Positions 1 to 8,305 of a stretch of DNA of 64,000 bases are shown here, in pieces. The stretch lies in NCBI RefSeq assembly GCF_016734815.1, contig NZ_JAERQF010000003.1, positions 238,452 through 302,451 of the forward strand, read 5' to 3'. The notes beneath the pieces are model-generated. The model was not told where the DNA came from and made no database searches. It saw only the letters and a program-made list of their open reading frames with translations. The stretch comes from Hymenobacter rubidus. GTDB taxonomy: Bacteria > Bacteroidota > Bacteroidia > Cytophagales > Hymenobacteraceae. Position 1 is the first letter of the stretch, and every line of letters starts with the position of its first letter. Both the position numbers and the translations under genes were made by a program.

Positions 1-20
1 CAGGTACTTTACTAGCGGTT

Positions 21-698
21 ATGCGGACCTTTTTTTGGTTGATGGTCTTTTGGTTGGGGGCTGCCCTTGTGACTCCCGCTCAGCACCTGGGCATTTCGCT
101 GGGGGCCCAAGGCGGGCTGACTACCTACGGACTAGCCGGAAAAATTACCCGCAATACGTACGGCAAACTCGGTTTTTGTGGTGGGCCGGTGGTGCGCTGG
201 CAGCCGCTGCCGTGGCTGGCCGTGCAGCCTGAGCTGCTGCTGACGCAACAAGGTGCCGGATACGAGGCGGGCGCCAGCGGCAAAGGGCCTTCACCGAATG
301 CCCAGCAAGGCACCATTGCCCTGACTTACCTGAACGTGCCAGTGCTGGCCAAGTTCTACCTTGCCAAACCGTTTCACCTGCTGGCCGGGCCGCAGCTGGG
401 CTTCCTGCTGAAAGGCCACGAGGTGGGACCACCGGGCTATTACCTGGATGCCAACAACCAGCTGCGCGGCGTGTTTAACGGCGACGACGACGTGACGGCG
501 CATTACGGCCACGATTTTTCCGTGGTTGTGGGGGGCGGGGCCGACCTGCCCAACGGCCTCACGTTCAGCCTTCGGCTTGCTTACGGGCTGCGCGACGTGA
601 ACCGCGACGACTGGGAGCGGGAACTGGGCAGCACGGGCATCTACAACCGCGGCATTTCCCTGGTAGCCGGTTATTTTTTGAAACACCCCAAAGCTTGA
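21..698 (+). CDS. Outer-membrane beta-barrel (porin/PorT-like) protein
   Basis: A 225-residue protein with an N-terminal hydrophobic signal peptide (about residues 1-20, ending near TPAQH). Alternating amphipathic strands follow, rich in Gly and aromatic residues, and the C-terminus has the hydrophobic strand pattern of an outer-membrane barrel (ISLVAGYFLK). This is the general plan of the outer-membrane beta-barrel / PorT-like proteins abundant in Bacteroidota, expected in the outer membrane. The start is the first ATG in the window's frame and gives a complete signal peptide. It ends 25 bases before sppA on the same strand, so the two may be co-transcribed. Specific substrate or partner cannot be told from sequence. 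Confidence 0.75.
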   Translation: MRTFFWLMVFWLGAALVTPAQHLGISLGAQGGLTTYGLAGKITRNTYGKLGFCGGPVVRWQPLPWLAVQPELLLTQQGAGYEAGASGKGPSPNAQQGTIALTYLNVPVLAKFYLAKPFHLLAGPQLGFLLKGHEVGPPGYYLDANNQLRGVFNGDDDVTAHYGHDFSVVVGGGADLPNGLTFSLRLAYGLRDVNRDDWERELGSTGIYNRGISLVAGYFLKHPKA

Positions 699-723
699 TA
701 TTGCGACTTTCCCTTTTTAATCT

Positions 724-2499
724 ATGCGTCAATTCTTAAAATTTGTGCTGGCTACCGTGGTCGGCCTGTTTGTGTTCGGCCTGCTGGGCTTTCTGGTGAT
801 GGTGGGCCTTGTGGCCGGCGCGAAAAGCGCCGGCGACCACAAGGAAACCGCCGCCAACTCGGTGCTGGAGCTCAAGCTCAACGAGCCGCTCACCGAGCGC
901 GGGCGCGACAGCAAATTCGGCAGCTTCGGCGGGGGCGGCAATTCGCTGGGGTTGGTCAACCTAAAGGCGGCCATTCGGCGCGCCAAAACCGATGGCGACA
1001 TCAAAGGCATTTTGCTCAATCTGGGCATTGTGCAGGGCGGCATGGCCACCATGGAAGAAGTGCGCGATGCCCTGCTCGACTTCAAGAAGAGCGGCAAGTT
1101 TGTGGTGGCCTACCACGAAATCGCCTCCGAAAAAAGCTTCTACCTCTCGTCGGTGGCCAATGAAATCTACCTCAACCCCCAGGGCACGCTCGAATTCAAC
1201 GGCTTGAGCGCGGAGGTGATGTTCTACAAGCGCCTCTTCGCCAAGGCCGGCATCGAGCCCTACATTTTCCGGGTAGGCTCGTTCAAGAGCGCCGTGGAGC
1301 CATTTTTCCGGGAGAACTTCTCCGATTCGGCCCGTTTCCAAACGGTATCGTTTCTCAATTCCATCAACGGCTACATGATAGGCCGGGTCGCGGAATCGCG
1401 CCACATTTCGCCGGCCCGCCTCAAAGTCATTTCGGACTCCATGCTGGTGCACAACGCCCCCGATGCCCTGCGCCTGAACCTGGTGACCAAGCTTGGCTAC
1501 TTTGACGAGGTGCAGGACTACCTGCGCGAAAAGCTGGGCCTGGCCAAAGACAAAAAGCCCAGCGTGGTGAGCCTGGGCGACTACCTCGACAGCGACGATG
1601 CCGACGAGAAGGAGGGCAACACCAGCGGCAACCGCATTGCCGTGATATACGCGGAGGGCGACATCGTGACCGGCAAGGGCTCCGACGACAACATCGGCAG
1701 CACCAAGTTTGCCGAAGCCATCCGCAAGGCCCGGCTCGATGACAAGGTGAAGGCCGTGGTGCTGCGCGTGAACTCGCCCGGCGGCTCGTCGCTGGCCTCC
1801 GACATCATCTACCGCGAGGTGCTGCTGACCCGGAAAGTGAAGCCGATAATCGCCAGCATGAGCGACGTGGCAGCCTCGGGCGGCTACTACATCAGCATGG
1901 CCTGCGACACCATTGTGGCCCATCCGAATACCATCACGGGGTCCATTGGCGTATTTGGCGTGCTGCCGAACGTGCAGCCGCTGCTGGCCGACAAGCTCGG
2001 CATCACCGTCGACCGCGTGACTACCGGCAAGTTTTCCGACCTGCCCACCATCACCCGCCCGCTGTCGGATTTTGAAAAGCGCACCTTGCAGGAGGAAGTG
2101 AACCGCATCTACGCCGACTTCACGAGCAAGGCCGCCGTGGGCCGCCACATGCCGGTAGAGCGCCTGCGCCGCCTGGCCTCAGGCCGCGTCTGGAGCGGCA
2201 TCGAAGCCAAAAACAACGGCCTTGTCGACGTGTTAGGGGACTACGAGGACGCCCTGAAAATCGCGGCCGCCCGCGCCCACCTCAAGGCCGACGACTACCG
2301 CGTGCAGCGCCTGCCGCGCCAGAAGTCACCCTTCGAAAACATCCTGAATTTTTTCGGTGACGACGACGATGACACGGCCAAAGCCAAGGCCATCAAAGCC
2401 GAGCTCGGCCCGCTCTACCCCGCCTACGCCCAGTACCAGCAGCTGATGCAGATGCGCGGCGTGCAGGCCAAACTGCCCTACACCTTGGATATTCAGTAG
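724..2499 (+). CDS. sppA: Signal peptide peptidase SppA, 67K type
   Basis: A 591-residue inner-membrane protease of family S49 that degrades leftover signal peptides. An N-terminal membrane segment (about residues 5-31) anchors it. Two tandem SppA domains follow, the length expected for the long bacterial form. The catalytic dyad is visible: a lysine at about residue 188 in GSFKSAVEPF (N-terminal domain) and a serine at about residue 385 in DVAASGGYY (C-terminal domain). The NSPGGS oxyanion-type motif lies just upstream of the serine. An imperfect stem-loop follows the stop codon. The upstream barrel gene is close enough to share a transcript. Confidence 0.95.
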   Translation: MRQFLKFVLATVVGLFVFGLLGFLVMVGLVAGAKSAGDHKETAANSVLELKLNEPLTERGRDSKFGSFGGGGNSLGLVNLKAAIRRAKTDGDIKGILLNLGIVQGGMATMEEVRDALLDFKKSGKFVVAYHEIASEKSFYLSSVANEIYLNPQGTLEFNGLSAEVMFYKRLFAKAGIEPYIFRVGSFKSAVEPFFRENFSDSARFQTVSFLNSINGYMIGRVAESRHISPARLKVISDSMLVHNAPDALRLNLVTKLGYFDEVQDYLREKLGLAKDKKPSVVSLGDYLDSDDADEKEGNTSGNRIAVIYAEGDIVTGKGSDDNIGSTKFAEAIRKARLDDKVKAVVLRVNSPGGSSLASDIIYREVLLTRKVKPIIASMSDVAASGGYYISMACDTIVAHPNTITGSIGVFGVLPNVQPLLADKLGITVDRVTTGKFSDLPTITRPLSDFEKRTLQEEVNRIYADFTSKAAVGRHMPVERLRRLASGRVWSGIEAKNNGLVDVLGDYEDALKIAAARAHLKADDYRVQRLPRQKSPFENILNFFGDDDDDTAKAKAIKAELGPLYPAYAQYQQLMQMRGVQAKLPYTLDIQ

Positions 2500-2510
2500 G
2501 CAAGGCATTG

Positions 2511-2554
2511 CACACCGAAGGCCCACGTCAATACTGATGTGAGCCTTTGGTGTG
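2511..2554. repeat. Imperfect stem-loop after sppA
   Basis: Two 16-nt arms (2511-2526 and 2539-2554) beginning CACACCGAAGG and ending CCTTTGGTGTG pair with two G-T/mismatch positions around a 12-nt loop. It lies 11 nt after the sppA stop and 37 nt past the end of the convergent lipoprotein gene. No T-run follows, so it is a 3'-end structure rather than a canonical intrinsic terminator. Confidence 0.55.
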
Positions 2555-2590
2555 ATTTAGCTGGTTTGGTGCTGCCTTACGTCACAGCCG

Positions 2591-3049
2591 TTATTTAACC
2601 CTTTTTCCGTAGAAGGTCCACACTGAGCCGAAGAAGTGGGCGCTGTTGTCGTTGACATAATATAGGCTGTCCGAATAGGCGTCCAGTTGCAGTCCTTGGT
2701 AGCTGGTCGACCCTCCATAGGTTGCGAACCCGGCATTGTTCGCAAACTTTTTGGATTTGCCCGAGTAACCCAGCGTCGACATATTGCTCCTGAAATCCAG
2801 GGAAACTGCGCCGGTCTGGACGGTGTTTGTATCAACCCGGCTTACCTGAATGATTGTATCCCGAAGGCGGGTAGTAACATCAGCCGTGCCCGTTTGCCAG
2901 TTCGTGCGATATGCCCGGCAGGTATAGGAACCGACGACTTTGTTGACGGCCGTTTCGGCGGGGGAAAGCTTTGGGCCGGGGCTTTCGTTGTGTTTAGAAC
3001 AGGCGCCGAGAAAAGACATTCCGCCCAATAGCAGCAGTCGGTAGCTCAT
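2591..3049 (-). CDS. Small putative lipoprotein, unknown function
   Basis: A 152-residue protein whose N-terminus is a lipoprotein signal: a hydrophobic stretch followed by the lipobox FLGAC with the lipidated cysteine at residue 17. Downstream, the residues SKHNESPGP suggest export to the outer membrane or periplasm. The mature part is mostly beta with conserved-looking aromatics (VVGSYTCRAYR near residue 45), similar in style to small Bacteroidota lipocalin-like lipoproteins, but I do not recognise the family. It converges on sppA. A TATATTTG box lies 32 bases upstream on the minus strand. Confidence 0.65.
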   Translation of the reverse strand: MSYRLLLLGGMSFLGACSKHNESPGPKLSPAETAVNKVVGSYTCRAYRTNWQTGTADVTTRLRDTIIQVSRVDTNTVQTGAVSLDFRSNMSTLGYSGKSKKFANNAGFATYGGSTSYQGLQLDAYSDSLYYVNDNSAHFFGSVWTFYGKRVK

Positions 3050-3080
3050 GGCATGGTGGTAAAGTAGTGGAAGGATAAAC

Positions 3081-3088
3081 CAAATATA
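3081..3088 (-). promoter_or_regulatory. Putative Bacteroidota -7 box (TATATTTG)
   Basis: On the minus strand the sequence reads TATATTTG, matching the TAnnTTTG -7 element used by the primary sigma factor of Bacteroidota, 31 nt before the lipoprotein start codon. A correctly spaced -33 TTG is not obvious, so this is only a candidate. Confidence 0.4.
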
Positions 3089-3147
3089 GACGTAACAATA
3101 GCAACTTTGTTTTTCATTGAAGCTGTTTCGGAAGGGGCCCGCTTGCC

Positions 3148-3241
3148 GGTCCGACGCCGTAGGCGTCCGACCGGTCGTCGGTCAACGGTCGTTGGCGCCT
3201 CGTTCGGGCGGCAACCGGTCGGACGCCTACGCCGTCGGACC
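3148..3241. repeat. 28-bp inverted repeat (family G)
   Basis: Arms 3148-3175 and 3214-3241 are reverse complements with one mismatch in 28; the core is GTCCGACGCCGTAGGCGTCC. The 38-nt loop contains further short repeats of GGTCG. It sits between the divergent lipoprotein and purine nucleoside phosphorylase genes, so unlike most repeats in this window it is on the 5' side of genes. In the + frame it is translatable, which artificially lengthens the phosphorylase reading frame upstream of its real start. Confidence 0.8.
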
Positions 3242-3284
3242 GAGCGGAACCGACCTCCTAAACAACTTCACTAGCATTTTCCTC

Positions 3285-4106
3285 ATGCAGCACCTCCGCG
3301 AAGCCGCCGCCTACATCCAAACCAACTCCCAGGGGTTTCAACCCGAAACGGGCATCATTCTCGGCACCGGGCTGGGGGCACTGGCCCGGGAAGTAGACGT
3401 CGAGCACGAAATCAACTACGCCGACATCCCGCACTTTCCGCTCAGCACCGTGGAAAGCCACGCCGGGCGCCTGCTGCTGGGCCGCATGGGTGGCAAAAGA
3501 GTGGCCGTGCTGCAGGGGCGCTTCCACTACTACGAGGGCTACACCATGCAGCAGGTGGCCATGCCGGTTCGCGTGCTCAAACTACTGGGAATCAGTCGGC
3601 TGTTGGTGAGCAACGCGGCCGGCGGCCTGAACCCCGACTTCAACATTGCCGACCTGATGCTGATTGACGACCACATCAACCTGCAGCCCGGCAACCCGCT
3701 CATTGGCCCGAACCTGGACCAGCTGGGCCCGCGCTTCCCCGACATGTTTGCGCCCTACGATGCCGACCTGCTCGGCCGGGCCGAGACGGCGGCCCAGGCG
3801 CTGGGCCAGGCCAGCACCACCCGGCGCGGCGTGTACGCCAGCGTGCCCGGCCCCATGCTCGAAACCCCCGCCGAATACCGCTACCTGCGCACCATCGGGG
3901 CCGATGCCGTGGGCATGAGCACGGTGCCCGAAGTCATTGCCGCGCGGCACCTGAATCTGCCGGTGCTGGCCGTGTCGGTTATCACCGATTTGTGCGCGCC
4001 GGGCCACCTCAAGCCGGTGGTGCTGGCCGATATTTTCGCCGCCGCCGGTGCCGCCGAGCCCCGGCTCACTGCCCTGATAAAAGCGGTAGTAGCAGGGCTG
4101 AATTAG
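3285..4106 (+). CDS. punA: Purine nucleoside phosphorylase (trimeric, PNP-I)
   Basis: Phosphorolysis of inosine/guanosine nucleosides to free base plus ribose-1-phosphate in cytosolic purine salvage. The 273-residue protein has the phosphate-binding GTGLG loop (residues 27-31), SHAGRLLLG (about 58-66), the GRFHYYEGY segment (78-86), and VSNAAGGLN (108-116). It also has the EYRYLRTIGADAVGMSTVPE region of the low-molecular-mass trimeric family. I chose the ATG at 3285 because it gives the normal length and N-terminus; the frame remains open upstream only because it reads through the family G repeat. A hairpin repeat overlaps its stop codon. Confidence 0.93.
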   Translation: MQHLREAAAYIQTNSQGFQPETGIILGTGLGALAREVDVEHEINYADIPHFPLSTVESHAGRLLLGRMGGKRVAVLQGRFHYYEGYTMQQVAMPVRVLKLLGISRLLVSNAAGGLNPDFNIADLMLIDDHINLQPGNPLIGPNLDQLGPRFPDMFAPYDADLLGRAETAAQALGQASTTRRGVYASVPGPMLETPAEYRYLRTIGADAVGMSTVPEVIAARHLNLPVLAVSVITDLCAPGHLKPVVLADIFAAAGAAEPRLTALIKAVVAGLN

Positions 4107-4184
4107 TTGCTCGTTGTCCGTTGTTAGTTGTCAGTTCGAACACCTTGCTGACAACGGACAACGGACAATGAACAACCAACAACT
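4105..4184. repeat. GTTGTC-type hairpin repeat (family D, copy 1)
   Basis: The left arm (about 4105-4134) is built of GTTGTCCGTTGTTAGTTGTC-like units. The right arm (about 4148-4184) carries the complementary CTGACAACGGACAACGGACA. It overlaps the TAG stop of the purine nucleoside phosphorylase gene and ends 6 nt before the stop of the convergent DUF4249 gene, filling the whole 83-nt intergenic space. A second copy is at 20370-20447. Confidence 0.75.
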
Positions 4185-4189
4185 GGAAT

Positions 4190-5041
4190 TCACCGCAGAA
4201 TCTTCTGAGTGGTGGTGGCGCTCAGCACGGCGAAAATGCCAATGCCACCTTCCACGTTGCCGTACACGGCCGAGGGGTTGGCAAAGGGGTTGCCGTTGGC
4301 CTGGCGCGCGTCGCGCACCGACTGCCGGAAGCGGTAAAAAGCCCGCTCGATGTGGTAGAGCGTCGCCGTCACCGTATCGCCGGGGTAAAAGCGGTAGCTG
4401 GTGCCCAGCGTGATGTTCTGCCCGTTGAGCAACCGGTCTTCTACCGACATGTCCACTTCCGGGCTTTTGAGCAGCGCCCCTTTGGCGGGGTTGCCTTTGT
4501 GCAGCTGCAGCCGATAGCAGTCGTCCAAAGCGGGCGGGTCGCGGAAATTGGTGAGGAAGTAGGCCTTGCGCTCGGTGCCGGTTTTGTCGTTGAACTTGTA
4601 GTTGACCGAGTCGATGGTGATGGGCGCCAGCATGGTGGTGGTGGCCGTGGCGTGCCGGCCCTTGGTGTCCACCACGTCCAGCTTGAACACGTCGCCGGAC
4701 TTTGCCACCAGCGGCGTGGTGCCGATGTGGGAATGAAATTTCACGCCCGAAGTGGTGTCAACCAGTGCCTTGTAGTTGGGGTTGAAGGGCAGCCGCACCT
4801 GGGTGCCGTTGGGCATGGTGAGGGTGACCGTCACATCGGTGGGCACCTGCGGCAGCACCGCGCTCAGGTACGGCACCGATGTGGTGACGGCCAGGCTGGG
4901 CACCTTGCCGGGCTCCAGGTAGCACTCCACCACCAAATCGGCATTGTAGGTAGGCAGCGGCACGTTGATGTCGTTTTGCAGCTTGCCGCAGCCGGCCAGG
5001 GCGAGCAGGACGAGCATGAAGGAGCGAGGAAGTCGTTGCAT
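4190..5041 (-). CDS. DUF4249 domain lipoprotein
   Basis: A 283-residue protein with a lipoprotein signal ending LALAGC (lipidated Cys18). It continues with NVPLPTYNADLVVECYLEPG, the characteristic start of DUF4249 proteins, and PxVxVTLTxPNGT beta-sandwich segments. DUF4249 genes in Bacteroidota lie next to TonB-dependent receptors, and here one ends at 5287 on the same strand just upstream in transcription order. The likely role is a surface or periplasmic accessory lipoprotein of that receptor, by analogy with but distinct from SusD. The ligand is unknown. The 245-nt gap between the two holds nested repeats, so co-transcription would have to cross them. Confidence 0.88.
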   Translation of the reverse strand: MQRLPRSFMLVLLALAGCGKLQNDINVPLPTYNADLVVECYLEPGKVPSLAVTTSVPYLSAVLPQVPTDVTVTLTMPNGTQVRLPFNPNYKALVDTTSGVKFHSHIGTTPLVAKSGDVFKLDVVDTKGRHATATTTMLAPITIDSVNYKFNDKTGTERKAYFLTNFRDPPALDDCYRLQLHKGNPAKGALLKSPEVDMSVEDRLLNGQNITLGTSYRFYPGDTVTATLYHIERAFYRFRQSVRDARQANGNPFANPSAVYGNVEGGIGIFAVLSATTTQKILR

Positions 5042-5054
5042 AGGTGATGTAGTT

Positions 5055-5256
5055 GAACGTCATGCTGAGCTTGTCGAAGCATCTCTCCCGCGAGAGTAAT
5101 CCAATCGACTGAATTAGGGCAGTTTTGGTATCAGGGTACATTCCGAAGCAACGGCAGTAGAAGCGCGAACGGTGTAGTTCGCGCTACTATACAACGACCC
5201 CGAAACTGCTCTAGTTGCGCGGTAGAGATGCTTCGGCGGCGCTCAGCATGACGTTC
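5055..5256. repeat. Family A palindrome (copy A1) with nested repeats
   Basis: The left arm 5055-5091 (GAACGTCATGCTGAGC, then CGAAGCATCTC) and the right arm about 5217-5256 (GAGATGCTTCGG, then GCTCAGCATGACGTTC) are imperfect reverse complements. Other copies have a 15-50 nt spacer; here it is about 125 nt. It holds a second inverted repeat (5117-5128 with about 5198-5211, GGCAGTTTTGG / CCCCGAAACTGC) and, inside that, a family C palindrome (about 5157-5186, with GCGCGAAC and GTTCGCGC). The right arm ends 30 nt beyond the TonB receptor stop on the minus strand. Confidence 0.8.
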
Positions 5257-5286
5257 CGCTTTTGCAGTACAATCAAAACAAAAGGC

Positions 5287-7644
5287 TTAAAACCGGAAAT
5301 TATAAGTGAGCGAGGGAATGACCGGAAACAGCGACACCTGCTTGGCTGCGAAGCCCGTGGTGCGGCCCGTGGCCTTGTCGCGCAGGGTGTCGAAAAACAC
5401 GAAGTAGGCGTTGCGCCGGTTGTAGGCGTTGTAGATGCTCAGGGTGAGGTCCTGGTTGCGCCGGGTGCCGATTTTGTAGACGGCGCCGAGGTCTAGGCGG
5501 TGGTAGGGGATGAGCTGGTAGGAGTTGCGGTCGGGGTAAATGGGCACCGGGCGCGGGTCGATGCCCACGCTGGACCCCGGAATGTCCTGCACCCCAAAGC
5601 GGCCCAGCGGCAGCGTGGTGAGCGAGCCCGACGAGTAGATAAAGCTGGCCGTGAGGCTCAGGCGGGCGTTGAGTTGGTGCAGCACCACCACGGTCAGGTT
5701 GTGGCGGCGGTCGTAGCTGGGGTGGAAATCCCGGCCGCCGTTGATGCCCGGCAGGTCGCGCTGGGGCTGGAAGTTGCGCCAGCTCCAGGCCAGGGTGTAG
5801 CCAATCCAGCCGGTGGTTTTGCCGGTTTTCTTTTCCAGGTACAGCTCGTTGCCGTAGGCCCAGCTCTTGCCAAAAATGAATTCGGTGTCCAGTTCGGGGT
5901 TCACAAACAGCTGGGCGCCGTCTTTGAAATCGACCTGATTCTTACCCCATTTGTAGTACACCTCGTCGGTGAGCAGGTACTTGCCCTGGCCCAGCAAAAA
6001 GCTGGCGCCGCCGCTCACCTGCTGCGAGCGTTGGGGCATCACCGACAGGCGCGAGGGGTACCAGATGTCGGTGGGCAACGACGCGCCGGAGTTCGTGACC
6101 AGGTGCACGTACTGGTACATCAGGGCGTAGTTCATCTTGAAGGAGGTGCGCTCGTTGAGGGCGTAGCGGGCGGCGGCGCGGGGCTCCAGGCCGGCGTACT
6201 GGTCGCTGCCGCTGCGGAAGCCGGTGAGGCGCAGGCCGCCTTCGAGCTGCAACTTGTCGCTGGCTTTGTAGTTGTCGGAGGCGTAGAGGGCGCCGTCGAG
6301 GCCGTAGTAAGTGACGTCGGCGCCGAAATTGACGCGGCCGTCGCCGGAATTGGCATCGAGGCGGCCCACGCCAAAACGGTGCTGCGTGAGCATGGCGCCG
6401 GCCTTAATTAAGTGCCGGTCGGTAGGGGTGTATTCCGCATCGACGCGGCCGGTGTAGTCCCGAATGTTGGACCCAATGCCGAAGCTGAATTGGTCGAGCT
6501 TGTTGGTGAGGTCGTACTTGTAGTCGGACACCGACACGGCGGTGTTCACGAACAGCTTGGGCGAAAACACGTGGTTCCAGCGCAGCGTACCGATGGTATT
6601 GCCCCAGGTAAAATTGAAATTGAACCCGCCCGTGCTGCTGAAACCGAACACGTCGCGCCCCAGGTAGCCCGTCAAAAAAAGGTGGTCTTTCTCGCCCAGC
6701 GCGTAATTGGCCTTCAGGTTGGCGTCGTAGAAATAGTAGTCCGGAATGGGGCTGTAATCCTCTTTGTTTTCGTTGGCCTTGTTGAGGGCCCGCGTGAAAA
6801 TGTCGAAATACGTGCGCCGGCCGCTCACAATGAACGAGCCCTTCCCTTTGTTGATGGGGCCTTCGTAGGTGAGGCGCGACGAAATCAGGCCCACGCCGCC
6901 GGTGGCCACGTAGTGCTGCCGGTCGCCCTCGCGCAGCTTCACATCCACCACCGACGACAGCCGCCCCCCAAACTGCGCCGGGAACCCCGATTTGTACAGG
7001 TCCACGCTTTGCACGGCATCGGAGTTGAAGACCGAAAACAGCCCAAACAAGTGGTTGGGGTTGTAGACCACCGTGTTGTCGAGCAATACCAGGTTCTGGT
7101 CGGCCGAGCCGCCGCGCACAAAGAGGCCGCTGCTGCCCTCGCCGCCGCTCTGCACGCCGGGCTTCAGCTGCAGGGTTTTCAGAATGTCGACCTCACCAAA
7201 CAGCGCCGGCAGCAGCTTGGCCTCGGCAATGCTGAGGTGCTCCACGCCCATTTGGGTGGTTTTCAGCTTTTGCTCCAATGTGGCGGCACCTTCTACCACC
7301 ACTTCGCTCAGCTCGTTGCCGCTTTCGGCCAGGTCGAAGCTTAGGCGCTGGTTGTGCGTGAGGTTGAGCTCGCGGGTGAGCTGCTCGTAGCCGATGAAGG
7401 CCACTACCAACCGGTAGCGCCCGGCCGGCAAGCTCAGGGAAAAACGACCCAGCGAATCGGCTGCCGTGCCGGTGTTGAGGGCCGGCACGGCCACGCTGGC
7501 GCCGGGCAGGGTTTCGCCGTGGCCGCCCCGCACCGTGCCGCTGAGGGTGTACCGGGCAGGGTTCTGGGCTCGGGCGAAACGCGGCGCGCCCAGCGCCAAT
7601 GCAAACAGTAAGAAGTAATAACGTAGTGAATAATTGACAATCAT
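5287..7644 (-). CDS. TonB-dependent receptor with carboxypeptidase-like N-terminal domain
   Basis: A 785-residue outer-membrane active transporter. Signal peptide (residues 1-26, ending ARAQ); carboxypeptidase regulatory-like domain (about 30-110: LSGTVRGGHGETLPGASV...GRYRLVVAFIGYE); plug domain (about 130-240, with LFVRGGSADQNLVLLDNTVV and FSVFNSDAVQSVDLYKSGFP); then a barrel ending in SLTYNFRF with the terminal phenylalanine. Energy would come from TonB-ExbBD encoded elsewhere. The downstream DUF4249 lipoprotein is its probable partner. Substrate cannot be inferred. A 105-nt gap separates it from thioredoxin upstream. Confidence 0.93.
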   Translation of the reverse strand: MIVNYSLRYYFLLFALALGAPRFARAQNPARYTLSGTVRGGHGETLPGASVAVPALNTGTAADSLGRFSLSLPAGRYRLVVAFIGYEQLTRELNLTHNQRLSFDLAESGNELSEVVVEGAATLEQKLKTTQMGVEHLSIAEAKLLPALFGEVDILKTLQLKPGVQSGGEGSSGLFVRGGSADQNLVLLDNTVVYNPNHLFGLFSVFNSDAVQSVDLYKSGFPAQFGGRLSSVVDVKLREGDRQHYVATGGVGLISSRLTYEGPINKGKGSFIVSGRRTYFDIFTRALNKANENKEDYSPIPDYYFYDANLKANYALGEKDHLFLTGYLGRDVFGFSSTGGFNFNFTWGNTIGTLRWNHVFSPKLFVNTAVSVSDYKYDLTNKLDQFSFGIGSNIRDYTGRVDAEYTPTDRHLIKAGAMLTQHRFGVGRLDANSGDGRVNFGADVTYYGLDGALYASDNYKASDKLQLEGGLRLTGFRSGSDQYAGLEPRAAARYALNERTSFKMNYALMYQYVHLVTNSGASLPTDIWYPSRLSVMPQRSQQVSGGASFLLGQGKYLLTDEVYYKWGKNQVDFKDGAQLFVNPELDTEFIFGKSWAYGNELYLEKKTGKTTGWIGYTLAWSWRNFQPQRDLPGINGGRDFHPSYDRRHNLTVVVLHQLNARLSLTASFIYSSGSLTTLPLGRFGVQDIPGSSVGIDPRPVPIYPDRNSYQLIPYHRLDLGAVYKIGTRRNQDLTLSIYNAYNRRNAYFVFFDTLRDKATGRTTGFAAKQVSLFPVIPSLTYNFRF

Positions 7645-7749
7645 ACGGCAGCAGTCGGGGAGGACGTAAAGGTAGCGCCCTCCCCAACGCCCGCCTTCGC
7701 CGGATAGTTTGCCGCCGGCCGGCGGGGCCGCAAAAGAGTTTTCTCGGGG

Positions 7750-8064
7750 CTACGGCTTGCCCACGAACGGCTGCAGGGCCTGCGCAATCTGGGCGGCGGG
7801 CACCACCCCGGCCTGCCGCCACACGGGTTGCCCCTGATGGAACAGAATCAGCGTAGGAATGCTCTGCACGCGGTATTGCTGGGCCACCGCCTGGTTCTTG
7901 TCCACATCAATTTTGATGACGCGCAGCTTGCCGCCGTGCTGGGCCGCCACCTGCTCCAGAACGGGTGCCATGGTTTTGCAGGGCCCGCACCAGGTAGCAT
8001 AAAAATCGACCAGCACCGGCATGCCGGGGCTGTTGATGAGTTCGGGGAAAGACTTGCGTGGCAT
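7750..8064 (-). CDS. trxA: Thioredoxin
   Basis: A 104-residue cytosolic disulfide reductant with no signal peptide. The redox motif WCGPC is at residues 25-29 within DFYATWCGPCKTM. The buried aspartate of VLVDFYA and the cis-proline loop (QSIPTLILFHQG) are present, and the length is that of a standard single-domain thioredoxin. It is transcribed toward the TonB receptor. Upstream lies a family A palindrome and the terminator of the next minus-strand gene, so it probably has its own promoter. The N-terminus (MPRKSFPELINS) is shorter than in E. coli thioredoxin. Confidence 0.93.
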   Translation of the reverse strand: MPRKSFPELINSPGMPVLVDFYATWCGPCKTMAPVLEQVAAQHGGKLRVIKIDVDKNQAVAQQYRVQSIPTLILFHQGQPVWRQAGVVPAAQIAQALQPFVGKP

Positions 8065-8113
8065 AATATATTAACGAGCAAAAGTGAAAGGAAAGGCCTT
8101 TGAAGGCAAGGTA

Positions 8114-8211
8114 GAACGTCCTGCTGAGCTTGTCGAAGCATCTCTCCCGCGCAAGCAATTCATCACGGCCCAACGAAGCGGGAGAGATGCTTCGACAAGC
8201 TCAGCAGGACG
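8114..8211. repeat. Family A palindrome (copy A2)
   Basis: Left arm 8114-8150 starts GAACGTCCTGCTGAGC and contains TCGAAGCATCTCTCCCGC. Right arm 8178-8211 is its complement, GCGGGAGAGATGC onward, ending CTCAGCAGGACG. The arms pair perfectly over about 33 bp. Both arms carry the G-to-C variant (GTCCTG / CAGGAC) compared with GTCATG / CATGAC in other copies, so the change is paired. It lies between thioredoxin and the terminator of the 8306-8740 gene. Confidence 0.88.
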
Positions 8212-8252
8212 GGCTGATTGGTTTTGGTGACATCCTAAACAACTATTAAACG

Positions 8253-8280
8253 AAAAAAGCCCGGCGCAAGGCCAGGCTTT
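8253..8280 (-). terminator. Intrinsic terminator for the 8306-8740 gene
   Basis: Read on the minus strand, AAAGCCTGGC...GCCGGGCTT forms a stem with one mismatch and is followed by a T-run (GGGCTTTTTTCG). It lies 26 nt after the stop of the secreted protein encoded by the minus strand. Confidence 0.75.
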
Positions 8281-8305
8281 GAACAAGAGTTGAGGGAAAG
8301 CCGGC

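Noticed and set aside
961..2148. Long minus-strand ORF inside sppA (395 codons)
   Set aside because: Antisense shadow of a GC-rich gene: His/Ala/Val-biased composition, no family, and sppA on the other strand has all catalytic motifs.
3117..3284. Upstream extension of the purine nucleoside phosphorylase frame
   Set aside because: It reads through the family G inverted repeat and is not needed; the normal family N-terminus starts at 3285.
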